A stretch of DNA of 64,000 nt from Lamellibrachia satsuma (taxonomy: Eukaryota; Annelida; Polychaeta; Sabellida; Siboglinidae): assembly GCA_033239005.1 (NCBI GenBank), contig BSQZ01000094.1, positions 1,533,622 to 1,597,621 on the forward strand, in the 5' to 3' direction. Under the pieces are notes generated by a model, which saw only the letters and a list, made by a program, of their open reading frames with translations, was not told the DNA's origin and did not search any database. The position numbers and the translations under genes were made by a program. Of the stretch, positions 22,131 through 34,765 are shown in pieces (the stretch's first letter is position 1; each line of letters opens with the position of its first letter).

Positions 22131-24130
22131 ACTAACACAGTTAAGAGGCACGAGTCGCACATACATTAAACATGATCGGGAAGGCAATGTAACTCCTTAT
22201 CCAAATGTGTTGTTTTATGTGAATTTGGAATGTTGAAGCGGTTTTTCATTGTCGCTGTGCCCCGGGGTTGTGGTGGTGGGGGGGGGACGCAATACGTTGC
22301 CAGTATGCCATCCATGACAGTTTTTCTAGCTGACCCCCCAAAACACATTTAAACATCTGTCAAAATTATACCCGTTAATGTGCAACATTTGCATTGTTCC
22401 ATGATATATGATACATATATTAATAATTATCTAACATATTTTATTCATAGATTATTATTGAAAAAAATTGCATAAAATTGCCCTGAGATGAAATCATATC
22501 TCTTGTTCTAAATATGTTCCCTTGATTACCCAAGCATGTCGCCTGCATCAACCTGCTTTGGCACACAAAACTTACCCGTAAAATGTAAAATTGATCTCAA
22601 GGGTGGTATCGTGTGCCCCCTGCCACCCTGCCCCCGCTCTTGTGTTCGCCGGATTGGTCGTGAACTTCCTAGCCCCAGGGATAAACGTCACCCATTTCTG
22701 CCGGTCAGAGACGCAGGCAAAGATAAGCTATCGCGAGCCCATGACTTCAACCTATTTACGTTGGAATAAACATACCATGAAGATTGCACAAGGGTGGAAA
22801 TTTGGACCAAGTTGTTTTCTTCTCCTAGTAGCTGGCTAACCCTGACTATGAACAATTTAACCATTACAAAATAAAAAACAAAAAACATCTACGTTTGCGA
22901 AAATCGCCAACAACATAGACAAAAACTTTGTGTAGCTAATTTTGAATTTTGTGAGTGTTTTCTTAAGCAATTTCTTGACAATCATCCTGGCTAGATGTCT
23001 TAATGACTTAATGAAGACTTTGTTTTATGTGAAGATATACATTCCTTGAGTACTAATAAATATATTCATAAACTTGTCATTTTAATGAATCTATCCACGA
23101 GCATATCATATCACAGACGTTCAGATACTACATGTATATAACAGTAATGATTAGCCTATCACATTATTCGGCATACTTCTCTACCGCTACGTGTGTCTCA
23201 TCTTGGCTTTGTTAAAACGATTTTCATACGATTTTGTGCTTATCATATAACCTACTCGAAAGAGTTCGGCTACACTTTATTAACAACCATATTTTGTGCG
23301 CTATGAGTGCGTGCGTGCGTGCGTGGGTGCGTAATGGCGGACATGAAATATGTCGGTGGCGTACTAATTTATCAAATGCTAGCTGAACCCTTTTCTGTCA
23401 GCGACTTAGAAAGGGAAGACAACCAGGGAGACAATTATAGCAACCCCGTCATTCAAATAGCACATGGTTGCAATACAAAGGTGACCCGGCGGCAGAAGAG
23501 AGAAAGATAAAACTTAGGTCCATTGTCTTCTCGTGTCTTAAATGACGGCGCGAACGACACAAGCATAAAGTGCCATTTAAAGGCCACCTGACGTTGACAG
23601 GTGAGTGGGATGGGTAGCGGTCTGAAGGACGCTTGACGTCAGAAAGTAGGGCGTTCTAAGCAACGTAGACGGTTCACCTATACTCGCTTGTACGTGTGTC
23701 GAATATGGGGTTTGATTGCCCAGGATTCATGATTGGAAAATCTACGGGAAGGTGACTCCATATTCAAGTAAGGTTCAGTTTGTAACCGAGTCAAAGGTGC
23801 AGACCCAGTTGACTGGTTTCAGGGTTTGAGCGTGTCATTGTGGGTGCTTGTGTTGTGATTGTGCGATGTCGTACGGGGGGGAGGTGTTTATTTATGTACC
23901 GCCTGTGATGTTGGGTGGGAGGGCGTGAACTCATCTAGCAACAGATCAACACTAGTCGTCGTGACTGAAGCGGCCGTAGTCGTGACGGGTGTGGTGGTTT
24001 TCTTCTCACGACGGTTCCTGCCTAGACATGGGTAGCAACTGTTATCATTGCGAATGACGTGTTTGTCAAGTTTTGTGAAATTAATCAGACGTACACATTA
24101 ATCACACCGACAAATGTAGCATATCATTAT
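22131..24130. other. non-genic stretch
   Basis: No supported gene on either strand. A short (GCGT)n run lies at about 23307-23333, and G-rich runs lie near 22268 and 23876. Confidence 0.4.
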
Positions 24131-24142
24131 GCGAACGCCTAC

Positions 24143-24144
24143 GC

Positions 24145-24193
<49 letters not shown>

Positions 24194-24251
24194 CACACGC
24201 ACGCACGCACGCACGCACACACGCACGCACACACCCAGCCACCCCCCCACA

Positions 24252-24322
<71 letters not shown>

Positions 24323-24338
24323 CACACACGCACGCACA

Positions 24339-24377
<39 letters not shown>

Positions 24378-24426
24378 CCAGCCACCCACCCACCCACCCA
24401 CCCACCCACCCACCCACCCACCCACC
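24143..24426. repeat. compound microsatellite (CGCA)n (CA)n (CCCA)n
   Basis: Consecutive blocks of ACGC, AC and CCCA repeats. The His-Thr and Cys-Val ORFs spanning it are artefacts. Confidence 0.98.
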
Positions 24427-25024
24427 CATCAATCAGTTACAGTACACGGTGTGTGTCCATGTCTAGACAGAATGTCGCGAGTTACTATTGTCACCCAGCA
24501 ACCAGATAAATAAAACGACCAACTTTATACACTCCTCGGGAGGGGTCTGAAGCTCTCTCGTAATCACTAGTATTGGCTTAAACGGTTGTGCTCGCCAAAT
24601 CACTTATATAGTTACAAATGTGTATCGGAGCACATTGCTCAGTTACAATGAATCATTCAACAAAAGAACACAAGAATGGCTAAAGAAATAAACCTATCTA
24701 ATCGAGTCACATTCAGCACCATAACAAAAGCTAACACATTAAACCAACCAGTTGACATCCGATGCGATCTGTTTGATCCAATGTGGCTGTATGAGTGTGA
24801 AATCTGGGCATACAAACAGCTGTAGCGTATTTATATGAAAAGTGTTGGGAAAAAAGGTACTTACTTACATAGCATGATGTCCACTCTTTGGAAGTTTTTA
24901 AAGCGCTTTACACGAAATCATTTGTCAATTATAAAATAAAGTTATTTCTGATATATCGCCGCGTGCAATCCTTATGACTGTTCAAGGCGCTTTACACTTC
25001 ACCCCTGGCAGACATGTTCATTCC
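24427..25024. other. non-genic spacer
   Basis: AAGCGCTTTACACG and AAGGCGCTTTACAC (24901-24996) suggest a decayed repetitive element adjoining the SINE-like tail. No gene. Confidence 0.4.
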
Positions 25025-25135
25025 ATCTAGACTGTTCTGGGAAGTATTCAGCCACGCAGCAATTACTGCGCAAAGGCTATTCGTTCACATATCCACCTCT
25101 GTCTGATGCCAGGTATTCATTTCCCAGAATTGACA
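25025..25135 (-). mobile_element. SINE tail fragment
   Basis: Matches the alternative 3' tail of the SINE at 13285-13495: GCAGCAATTACTGCGCAAAG and ATTCGTTCACATATCCAC in plus orientation. No tRNA head is present. Confidence 0.6.
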
Positions 25136-25447
25136 TAACGGTGTTCTTGAAACAAACTTTGTTACAAGTATATTATGTGCACGCACAACCATGTAATACT
25201 AGGCGCTATGTAGTCACACTAAATATGAGAGAAAAAGTCGAATTGGCTGTTCCGTTGTGGCAACTACAAGCTTACAATTGCTGCATCTCACCAGGTCGAA
25301 GCGCCACACGCAGTACAGAGTGTGGTTCAGCCGAAGTTGACGATTCTCATTATGAACTTTAAATATTATTTATATACGTTCAAACTTTTTTATTTAAATT
25401 GCGCAGCACACATGGTTTTATAATCATATGTTACAGTTACATATACA

Positions 25448-25652
<205 letters not shown>

Positions 25653-25859
25653 CAGTATACAACATGCATGATTACAACTTAACTATTCATATTTCAATAT
25701 GAATTATGAAATATTAGCGTTTAGACTAGATAGTCACCGTAGCATAGTTCATTAATAACAACATGTCAAGACCAGTATAAATAAAACAATTATTTGTTTG
25801 TAGCTACAATAAATCAAGCTGTTATGTTCATACTACATAGCTAACCAAAATGTTAGCGG

Positions 25860-25995
25860 TGTATTTTTGTAAACTCTCGATAAGCCAATGGCTTCCTTGT
25901 CCACTTGCCATCTGGAACTTGTTGTTCGAGATGGCAATCTTGTTAAATCTTGTTAAATCTTGTAAACGATGAACGTTTCTACAGCATATTAAAGA
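25860..25995 (+). pseudogene. LINE 3' tail fragment
   Basis: Carries the LINE tail CTCGATAAGCCAATGGCTTC and CTTGTCCACTTGCCATCTGG, and ends in tandem TCTTGTTAAATC. No coding part remains. Confidence 0.6.
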
Positions 25996-26084
25996 GCTGT
26001 CAAGTGAAGTGAATTTGGGGAAATGTAAATGCCTACACACAAGACTCGGGAACTTGGATACAAACTATAAAATGGGAAACACTG

Positions 26085-26790
26085 TTCTAGCCACTATCTT
26101 AAATGAAAAGGACTTAAGGAGTAACGATAAGTGCTAATTTGAAAGTTTCAGAGCAATGCGATATTGCAGCTTCAAAGAGTAATAAAACTCTTGGGTTGAC
26201 TAGGATAAATATAACATATAAGGCAGAATAACAAATTATACCTCTGCATAAAGCAACAATGAAGCCTCATTAAAATACTGTAGACAAGCTTGAAGACGGT
26301 ATCGTAAGAAGGATATAGATACGATAAAACGAATACAACTAAAATTATTCCAGAGCTGAGAGATCTTAGATATGTAGAACACCTTATAGAATATGACTTA
26401 ACAACAAGGAGGTTAACAGGAGATCAAATTGAAGTTTTTAAGATATTGAATGTGCATTAAAACGTTGATAGAAATATTTTTTTTTCATTTAAGATAGATG
26501 GTAGAACCAGAGGACACGAGGCGTAATTAATGAAGTATCGGTGTAGATTGAATATTAGAAAATACTACTCACAGAAGGCAATAAATGAATGGAACTGATT
26601 ATCTGCAGATTGCATAAATGCTAGCAGCATGAATATGGTTAAAAACTAAATTGACAGATATTTGATAAGGGAGGGTTACACATAAATGAAAAATTGTTGG
26701 ACTCTCGATAAGCAAATGGCTTCCTTGTCCACTAACCATCTGGATGGCAATCTTGTTATATCTTGTTAAATCTGTAAGTAAGTGCGAATT
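26085..26790 (+). pseudogene. degenerate LINE reverse-transcriptase 3' part
   Basis: Conceptual translation across stops and shifts shows LTTRRLTGDQIEVFKILN, then RCRLNIRKYYSQKAINEWN, and upstream SEQCDIAASKSNKTLGL. This is the order found in the C-terminal third of CR1/Jockey-like reverse transcriptases. It is the longest LINE remnant here (about 700 bp), is heavily mutated, and ends with the common tail TCTTGTTAAATC. Confidence 0.8.
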
Positions 26791-27694
26791 ACTACTCTTC
26801 CGAATTACGTAATCTACGTCAAGCATCCACATAAGGTCCTTCGTAGGATCCAAGCCCCCCCGGGATAATTTCGAATCTATTTTACTGCACGAACTAGTTA
26901 TACTAGTTCCGATTTACCTATAATTCTATATAAATTAAGCGTGTAGATTTGTCAGAGACGTGTTATACCCATAGCTACGATTTTTTTACAAGGCCTACGC
27001 AAATTATATAAATAAAGCATTTACCCAACTTACGCTGCACTGTGGCTCAACTTACCCCCCACCAAGTGTTAGTTGAGGCAGCTTACCAACCCTATTTGAA
27101 TCAGCTACATATAATTATCTATACATGCTAGATATATTTTCTTGGTATAAAATGATCTATTAATAATCATAGTTTATTGTTTGACTTCTGAATATGACTG
27201 CGCCCTAGACATCAAAAAGAATAAAAAATGGCTCAACTAACACTGCCTTCCCCTAAACGTGACACATATCCGCAATGAAAGGGCTTTCTTGGGCCCATAT
27301 AAGGCGAAACGGTTTCCATTGGTTATCTGATTCGGAGCAACTTGAGATGTCGTACAATAAAAAAAGTAAAAAATTCATAATTTTTTATTTCAATGTACAT
27401 CTAAATTAACCATGTTATATTTCGTGTTTCATACTTAGCGTCAGAGCATAGAACGGGAATTTGACACATCCATGAGTCATCCGTTAAAAAACGTTATATT
27501 TCACCTGTAATTGTGAAGAAACACGCCTAAGGTATATGTTGTAAACAGGCTTATTTAATTAATTTGTAAAAATATAGAAAAAAATAGTAATAAATATATG
27601 AAAGATCGCAATGTAAACATTTGTGTATTTACGTTATTTTTAGCCAACTGAGATGTAAATATTAATAAATTCAGTGATGTAATTTTCCGTAACA
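26791..27694. other. AT-rich spacer
   Basis: No supported feature. Confidence 0.4.
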
Positions 27695-28215
27695 CAATGA
27701 GTCAGTTAAAGGTGCGCAATAAAAAAGATTTTTTGCTAGTCTCATTTCAAATAAATTTTGCGAAAACCCAAACCTACTTAGTATCCACTGCAACATGCTA
27801 GCTCATTTGTGCAACTTTTGTATGTAGTTTTTGTGAAATCAACAGACAAACTATTAAATTAGTTAATACTTGTTCAAGCATTAACTGAAGTGAAAATCGA
27901 AACGCTGAAAAATCATGATTTTTTTCCTTAGTGAAATTTCGTAACTATGTCATGTGATCGGCGAGAGGATGGAGGTCACGCCCATGATCAGCATTGACCC
28001 ACACAGTGTTTACCATTTTGAGTATCCATTATTTTGACCCTTACCAGATCTAACGACTAAATTCAATTCTTTCGATGATTTGAACAACAATAGGCATTTA
28101 TTTATTAATTCGACTGCGGATGTTACATAGATTATTCACACACTACATATTTGGACACCAAAGAACCGCACTTGCGATAGGCAAAATCAGTTGAGAAAGC
28201 AGTTTTAACGAACAA
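27695..28215 (+). repeat. interspersed repeat family R, longest copy
   Basis: Two modules. Module 1 (27695-27930; GTATCCACTGCAACATGCTA, TTTGTGAAATCA, AACTGAAGTGAAAATCG) is shared with 51745-51965 (inverted) and 61850-61940. Module 2 (27965-28215) is shared with 1278-1515, 49680-49935 and 61940-62100. No coding capacity. Confidence 0.75.
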
Positions 28216-28568
28216 AAGCCGTTCTACTTTGCCTGTAGATGTTTAGACATTCAAGCTAGAAGAACCAACAATGAAGTTTTCGTGAAGCACCCGTCAGACT
28301 AGCACACAGTGGTGTCATGATATGGCAATGACTACTTTGCAAGATTCAGTGGGCTTGTTTGATTGCCAGAAAGCCTGCGCAAATCAAACAAGCTGTATTT
28401 ATTTACACTAGGTAGCATGAAACGAACGTGTCAGTTCGGGTGTTATATGTCTGTGTGTAGTATGTACTGTGTACATATTTCGCAAGACGGTTGAACGTTA
28501 CTTTGTTCAACCGGGTTCAGAGCCCCCTTGTCATGTCACGGGAACATTTGCCCAACCGTCGACCATGT
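28216..28568. other. flank of the LTR element
   Basis: No gene seen. Sequence ending at 28568 with ATGT forms the left target duplication of the LTR element. Confidence 0.5.
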
Positions 28569-29597
28569 TGTAAAGTATAGGCCAGTTTGGTTTAATTAGT
28601 TTTTTTATGCGCTAATGTTTAGTAAGTCATTTGGAAGTTTATTCGATGTGTTAAGCCTAGATTAACAATAGAAAAACAGGTTTCTAAAAGTTTATAGTTA
28701 AACCACCCAAGTGGATATGGACACAATCCATATGGTGTCAAAGATTAATGGTACTGTTTAGACACTTCAGCATTCCCTTTAATCCTGACATTTGCTGAAT
28801 TGCTCTGACCCGAGGGTCAACGTAATTGGGGAACCGAGAAGGAGCCCTGGGAACCCTGGATTTGGCGCAGCTCCAAGAGTTCAAAAGTTTAACTTGCAAA
28901 ATTGGGAAAGGAAGACTGGCAGTCGTCATTGTCAAGTGGTTCAGAGGGTGGGTGGATTTAACAAGTTGACCAATAGTAAAGCGTATTGGGTATTTAAGCA
29001 ACCACGGCGCCTCTAGTGACGGCGTCTGATTTTGGAAAACTGGGAGTATAAATACCCCGGAGGAGCGTTTACAAGGGAGCGGCAAGACTATTTTAAATTC
29101 ACACTTAGGTGTGTAGTCATGCTGAATTTTAGGCATCAAAATTTTCAGTAAGGGTGGTCCTGGCGGGCCATACCTGCTTTAGCATTAGAATTCAAAATTT
29201 CCGGCCAGAATTTTATTGTCAAATCTTCTAGATTTTAAGAATCTGTATACAGTTTGAGTGATGTTTACATTCACTACTTTTCTTTACGGTTTACAGTGAT
29301 AGATGTCTTCACTGTTATTTTTATTTGTCATCGTGAGTGATTATATTGCTACTATGTACGTAGCCGTCTGATGTACAAGATTAAAATCGTTTCGAACCTG
29401 GAGAACAATGCGTTGACTACACTTCTGTAGTACTCTATGTACTCATTGGTCGAGTGAGTACAAAATCAGTTATAAATCTCGACCTGGCGAGCGCAAAAAC
29501 GACGGACAATCAAAATATCCTTCGTTGTGAGAAATGCCTCCTGGACCATTGCGTGCGGCCCCGAAGAAGACAAGAAGAGGGAGGCATATATCTTACA
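28569..29597 (+). repeat. 5' LTR
   Basis: Begins TGTAAAGTATAGG and ends ATATCTTACA. A TATA box (TATAAATA) lies at 29047-29054, 478 bp in. The 133-codon minus-strand ORF in it is duplicated in the other LTR and is not a gene. Confidence 0.92.
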
Positions 29598-29755
29598 TTG
29601 GCGAGCGACGCCAGCGATTTTTTTCGGCGTACACTGACTAGCGTACATTGGCGAGCGACGCCAGCGATTTTTTTCGGCGTACACTGACTAGCGTACATTG
29701 GTGAGCGACGCCAGCGATTTTTCGGCGTACACTGACGAGCGCACTTTAAAACGTA
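29598..29755 (+). repeat. triplicated primer-binding-site region, 50-bp unit
   Basis: TTGGCGAGCGACGCCAGCG begins directly after the LTR, so TGG (29599) complements a tRNA 3' CCA. The whole 50-bp unit repeats from 29648 with no change, and a third copy from 29698 reads TTGGTGAGCGACGCCAGCG. A normal element has one such site. Confidence 0.85.
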
Positions 29756-31575
29756 CATTCACGACGATTACCAGCGACGATCTATTAGAGAGGTATGTGT
29801 CTTTCGAACTTACAAATACGACGTTTCACTACCCTACTGACGATATGCGGAGAGAAACATTCTTCCATTTGACGTGCTTACGAAGTTGAAATTCTCACGA
29901 ACAGTGACAGTGAAATCTGAAAACGTGCAGTGACTTTTCATTTGTGCTTAGCTTCGAACATTTTAAAACGATGTCCACATGTAACGACAAGTCAACCGGA
30001 CGGCCGCGTGAAATGGCCCAGACACCAGCCAGACACCCGACACGCATGCGACGACAGGCAGCAATCTGGACAACGGACCACGCGCCCCGGAAATCAGCAA
30101 CCGAGGACGATGACTGCCGACGAGGGCACGTATCACGGACAGCCCGGACACGTTGACCACCGAACGCCACGGCGATGCGCAGACGGGGGACGAGACGAAA
30201 CTACAGGACTTAAAAAAAACATTTATGTGTAGGACTATGTTTTGTGGAGAAACCTGCCTGGGATCGTGTATGGTATGTTGCCGATTTATGTTGATGTCTT
30301 GACTGATCTGTTTCGATTTGATGTTGTATTTAAAAAGTGCATTTAACAACAGCGCATGACAATTGAGCATAATTTACAGAAATTATAAATTGTTTTTGAC
30401 GGAATGTCTTACAATATATTCTAAATTATTTGGCTGCACAATATACCTAGTATACTTGGTATTGGGTTAAATATTGAAGAGATCATTATTTAGGGGAGTT
30501 TACTTAAAATGCACCTGGTTGTATATTTGCGTGTGGAGAAATAGAGTTAAAATGTTAACTGGAAATAATTAATTACATATTTGCGTGAGGTTACGTCATA
30601 TCCACTGTACGATTTACTGAAGTCAAGATTAGGAACTTGATTTTAATTGAAAGAAAAGAGCCCCAACCTAATATATAGGTTGTTGTGTTGTGTTGTTGTG
30701 AGAACAATGCAAGTTTACATTCAGAACAGTGAATGAAGTCACTGTTAAAATGTTGAGTGGCAATTAAACCAAAAAGATCAACGTACGTTATTATTAATGC
30801 GTCCTTATGGCCATTTTTGTGTCGTCGATTGGATTTGGTGTGATCGAATAGAAATCAACAGTTGCTATGAAAATTGGGTTTATTTACAAATTGAGAATTT
30901 GTAAGGATTTGATAAATGTGGGACGCCATGTTTAAATGGAGCAAACTTTATCCGCGAATGGATTATTGCAGTAATCCGAGTCGGTTGAACCCATCGATAG
31001 ACCAAAATTACTGCAGGTGCCACTGGCGTAGACGTTTTGGTACTATTGGGTTAATTATGGTTAATATGGTTAAGATGGTTGAACTGCTCGACAATTCACT
31101 CAAAGGAGTGATTATAGTTTTTTGTGGTCGGTCATTAAGGGACATCTTTAAACGAATGTCAACGAGGGTGATGATTTAAAGAACGTTTAGTTGTGTGAAA
31201 TGAAGGTTCTTCCCACTAAGAAACATGTGGCAGAAATAATTATTTAGGCTAGCGTCATGGAGCCATTAGCTATATATATGAGCTTATCAAAACAGCCAGA
31301 ACATTTAGCTAATACTCAAGCGTTTATTTTCCCCAAGTTACGTGTTTCGCCTATTATGGTCAGCAAAACAGCTAATAATTCCGGTTTAAATAAACGTTAA
31401 GAATATTACGCTGAATTAACCTGATCCCGTCGGCAACACAGTAATTTTAGGGTAGACGCCGAGACTTGTACCCCCCCTCCCCGAACAAAATAGGGACTCG
31501 TGCAATCCGCGTCCAATTCGTCATCAGGTTCCTCGCAGACGACTTGCTGCCCATACTGACAGTAACAACAGACCG

Positions 31576-31944
31576 ATGAACTTTTACACTGGCCCTAATC
31601 AAATTCGAGACGGTCCCTCTGTGAAGCCTGGTCAGGTTACACGTAAACGACTTAAGCGACGTAAGCGAGAACGCAGCTTACCATCCAGCGATGGATATGA
31701 CCCACCCCGCGAGGACAGACAGCCGAACCCCAGGCTTACCCGACGCGCGACGGACAGATCGCTCCGCCCCAGGACACGGTCTGTGACTGCTCGCGAAGCA
31801 GCGGACAGATTCGACAGTGACAGTGAGTCATTATCGACGACGAAGTATTTTAGAAAGCGACGCAACTTAGCGCCGCCGACTGAGACTGAAATAAAGCGAC
31901 AGAAATGCGCAGCTATAGCACTCTGTGTGTATTTCACACACTGA
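31576..31944 (+). pseudogene. Arg-rich ORF inside the LTR element
   Basis: 122 codons, strongly basic (RKRLKRRKRER near residue 23). It has no gag, pol or zinc-knuckle motif that I recognise. It could be a remnant of the element's own coding region or chance. Confidence 0.3.
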
Positions 31945-33270
31945 TGGCAATTGCAAAATTGACTGAATACGTCCATATGGACGTACGTTTTATAAACCGT
32001 ATTTACTTAACAGATTCCTTGTAACAGGCGGTGATGAGATCACATGGCGACATGGGTAGTTATCATTACGATAGCAACGCCGACCGAAATCCCGGGATTA
32101 CGCTTTAAAATGCAACGTTTCAAATTGGTGACTGGCGACATGACTCGATCCACGACGTAGCAGACGCGACAGTTGAGTCTAAGAGTATACGTATCGCTGA
32201 AATTAAAAAGACAAATGTCCATCCCGATATACAGTGCACGGTATAACGAGGATTACGCGACATGTTCGATTTATTGTCAAAAACATTCTTTGGACCAGCG
32301 ACCGACATCGACGTTCGTGAATGCCAACGTTAGTGCGACTCTACAGCCGACGAAACTAGCGTATTTATTAACTTCGGTAAACCAAATGCTTTCAGTAATT
32401 AGCTAAAACCCATGATCAGCTAGTGAAGTTTCGTGAGAATATTATTGGTTTACAAGTGAAACACAAAAGGCATAGTTAGAATTAGGTTTTCTAACAAAGG
32501 ATTTGCTTAAACAGACAGGAATTAATGCGTATTCTGACCTTCGCTAATCTCCAATGGTACTTTTCTAATGTGGAAAACGTATCCGGGACATGTATCCTGT
32601 ACTGTAGCAATTGTTATATTGTGTTTGTTCGTGGTGGTTGGAATGCTTTATAAGAGTACTGTGTCGACACTGAAATGGTGTCACAAATGGACAGTGAATC
32701 ATGTCGTAACGTGAGAGACCATGTCGAAACCGCTAGCTGTTAAAGATGTCGACATACTTATTGTAGCACATGAATTGATTTGTGTGGATTGTTGATGTAT
32801 TCTTGCTTTATCATAGCACTGTGAAGCATCATTTTATGATTGTTTATGTAGCTTTTATATACAACTGTGTATTATTGATACGCACTGGATTATATGCCAA
32901 CGGACATTGATTTGTTTAATCTGCGTTTGTATCCTATGTATTTTCTGGTGCATTGTAACATGCATGTGATTATCGATGTTTTAGTCTAGTACTTTGTATG
33001 ATGCATGTATGTATCGACGTTTGTTTACGGTACCTTGTAAAATGCACATGACTATCGATGCTGTATTCTTTGTACATTGTGTGGTACATGTATAAGTACT
33101 AACGTTTATATTTCTCGTATGTCAAAGACATATTGTCTGTTTTAGTGAAGGTATACTTTCATTGTATTCTAGCAACGTCGTTGTTTAGACGTACGGTAGC
33201 AAAATCAAACTGACCTTTCCTTTAAGTTTTTTTTTAATTGTTGTGTTAAAAACAACATGTTGTTTTGAAC

Positions 33271-33289
33271 AAAAAAAGTGTGGGAGGAA
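33271..33289 (+). promoter_or_regulatory. polypurine tract of the LTR element
   Basis: AAAAAAAGTGTGGGAGGAA directly abuts the 3' LTR. It is the expected plus-strand primer for reverse transcription. Confidence 0.8.
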
Positions 33290-34318
33290 TGTAAAGTATA
33301 GGCCAGTTTGGTTTAATTAGTTTTTTTATGCGCTAATGTTTAGTAAGTCATTTGGAAGTTTATTCGATGTGTTAAGCCTAGATTAACAATAGAAAAACAG
33401 GTTTCTAAAAGTTTATAGTTAAACCACCCAAGTGGATATGGACACAATCCATATGGTGTCAAAGATTGATGGTACTGTTTAGACACTTCAGCATTCCCTT
33501 TAATCCTGACATTTGCTAAATTGCTCTGACCCGAGGGTCAACGTAATTGGGGAACCGAGAAGGAGCCCTGGGAACCCTGGATTTGGCGCAGCTCCAAGAG
33601 TTCAAAAGTTTAACTTGCAAAATTGGGAAAGGAAGACTGGCAGTCGTCATTGTCAAGTGGTTCAGAGGGTGGGTGGATTTAACAAGTTGACCAATAGTAA
33701 AGCGTATTGGGTATTTAAGCAACCACGGCGCCTCTAGTGACGGCGTCTGATTTTGGAAAACTGGGAGTATAAATACCCCGGAGGAGCGTTTACAAGGAGG
33801 CGGCAAGACTATTTTAAATTCACACTTAGGTGTGTAGTCATGCTGAATTTTAGGCATCAAAATTTTCAGTAAGGGTGGTCCTGGCGGGCCATACCTGCTT
33901 TAGCATTAGAATTCAAAATTTCCGGCCAGAATTTTATTGTCAAATCTTCTAGATTTTAAGAATCTGTATACAGTTTGAGTGATGTTTACATTCACTACTT
34001 TTCTTTACGGTTTACAGTGATAGATGTCTTCACTGTTATTTTTATTTGTCATCGTGAGTGATTATATTGCTACTATGTACGTAGCCGTCTGATGTACAAG
34101 ATTAAAATCGTTTCGAACCTGGAGAACAATGCGTTGACTACACTTCTGTAGTACTCTATGTACTCATTGGTCGAGTGAGTACAAAATCAGTTATAAATCT
34201 CGACCTGGCGAGCGCAAAAACGACGGACAATCAAAATATCCTTCGTTGTGAGAAATGCCTCCTGGACCATTGCGTGCGGCCCCGAAGAAGACAAGAAGAG
34301 GGAGGCATATATCTTACA
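33290..34318 (+). repeat. 3' LTR
   Basis: Same length as the 5' LTR, with its TATA box at 33768-33775. Differences noticed: ATTGATGG for ATTAATGG, GCTAAATT for GCTGAATT, and GGAGGCGG for GGGAGCGG. Confidence 0.92.
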
Positions 34319-34375
34319 ATGTGATTGGCAAGTTCGAGCCGCGAGCGCACGTCGACTGGTGTTCGAAAAAAATAT

Positions 34376-34410
34376 GTGCCCCCCCAATGACAAATCTGGA
34401 TACGCCCCTG
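34376..34410 (-). mobile_element. hAT-type terminal end
   Basis: Read on the minus strand, CAGGGGCGTATCCAGATTTG followed by a G-run matches the typical hAT terminal inverted repeat. The partner end was not found. Confidence 0.45.
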
Positions 34411-34574
34411 AGGTAAGCGGGGTTTTAATGCGGGGCATATGCATGAACGTTTCATCCCTTGTGAACATTTCCCTTTTTGTACATCTATTGCATTATTTTA
34501 TATTACTTGTTCGTTTAGATGCATTGTAGTTATGGCGTCTATATGATTTAACAAGGTTACCGCCAGGCCAACGA

Positions 34575-34765
34575 GCACCAGTGGACAAGGAAGCCATTGG
34601 CATCAAAAAAATTAAATTATTTTTCATATTTTATATCCCGCCTCTGTCAGATGTAGGTCAGATTTCTTTTAAAGCAGATGTTCATTCACTAGATAATTTA
34701 TTCCATTCGTTTATGGTCCTCAGTGAGAAGGACTTTCTCATATCCCATGTATACTATTTATACAA
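34575..34765 (-). pseudogene. LINE 3'-end remnant
   Basis: The minus strand encodes MRKSFSLRTINEWNKLSSE, the RT C-terminal motif, followed by the tail CCAATGGCTTCCTTGTCCAC. Confidence 0.75.

Larger units (their letters stand above)
28569..34318 (+). mobile_element. non-autonomous LTR retrotransposon (5750 bp)
   Basis: Two directly repeated 1029-bp LTRs, each TG...CA, flank a 3692-bp internal region. ATGT occurs immediately outside both ends as a 4-bp target duplication. Primer-binding and polypurine tracts are present. Only four mismatches were seen between the LTRs, so insertion was recent. No gag, protease, RT or integrase motif is readable internally; only short ORFs exist (29971-30156 and 31576-31944, the latter Arg-rich). 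It therefore looks like a LARD-type element mobilised in trans, probably Ty3/gypsy-related by its target-site length (inference). Confidence 0.9.

Noticed and set aside
24098..24509. His-Thr, Cys-Val and Trp-Val-Gly ORFs
   Set aside because: They are frames of a CA/CGCA/CCCA microsatellite.
28738..29139. 133-codon minus ORF (repeated at 33516-33860)
   Set aside because: It lies wholly within the LTRs and is duplicated only because they are.
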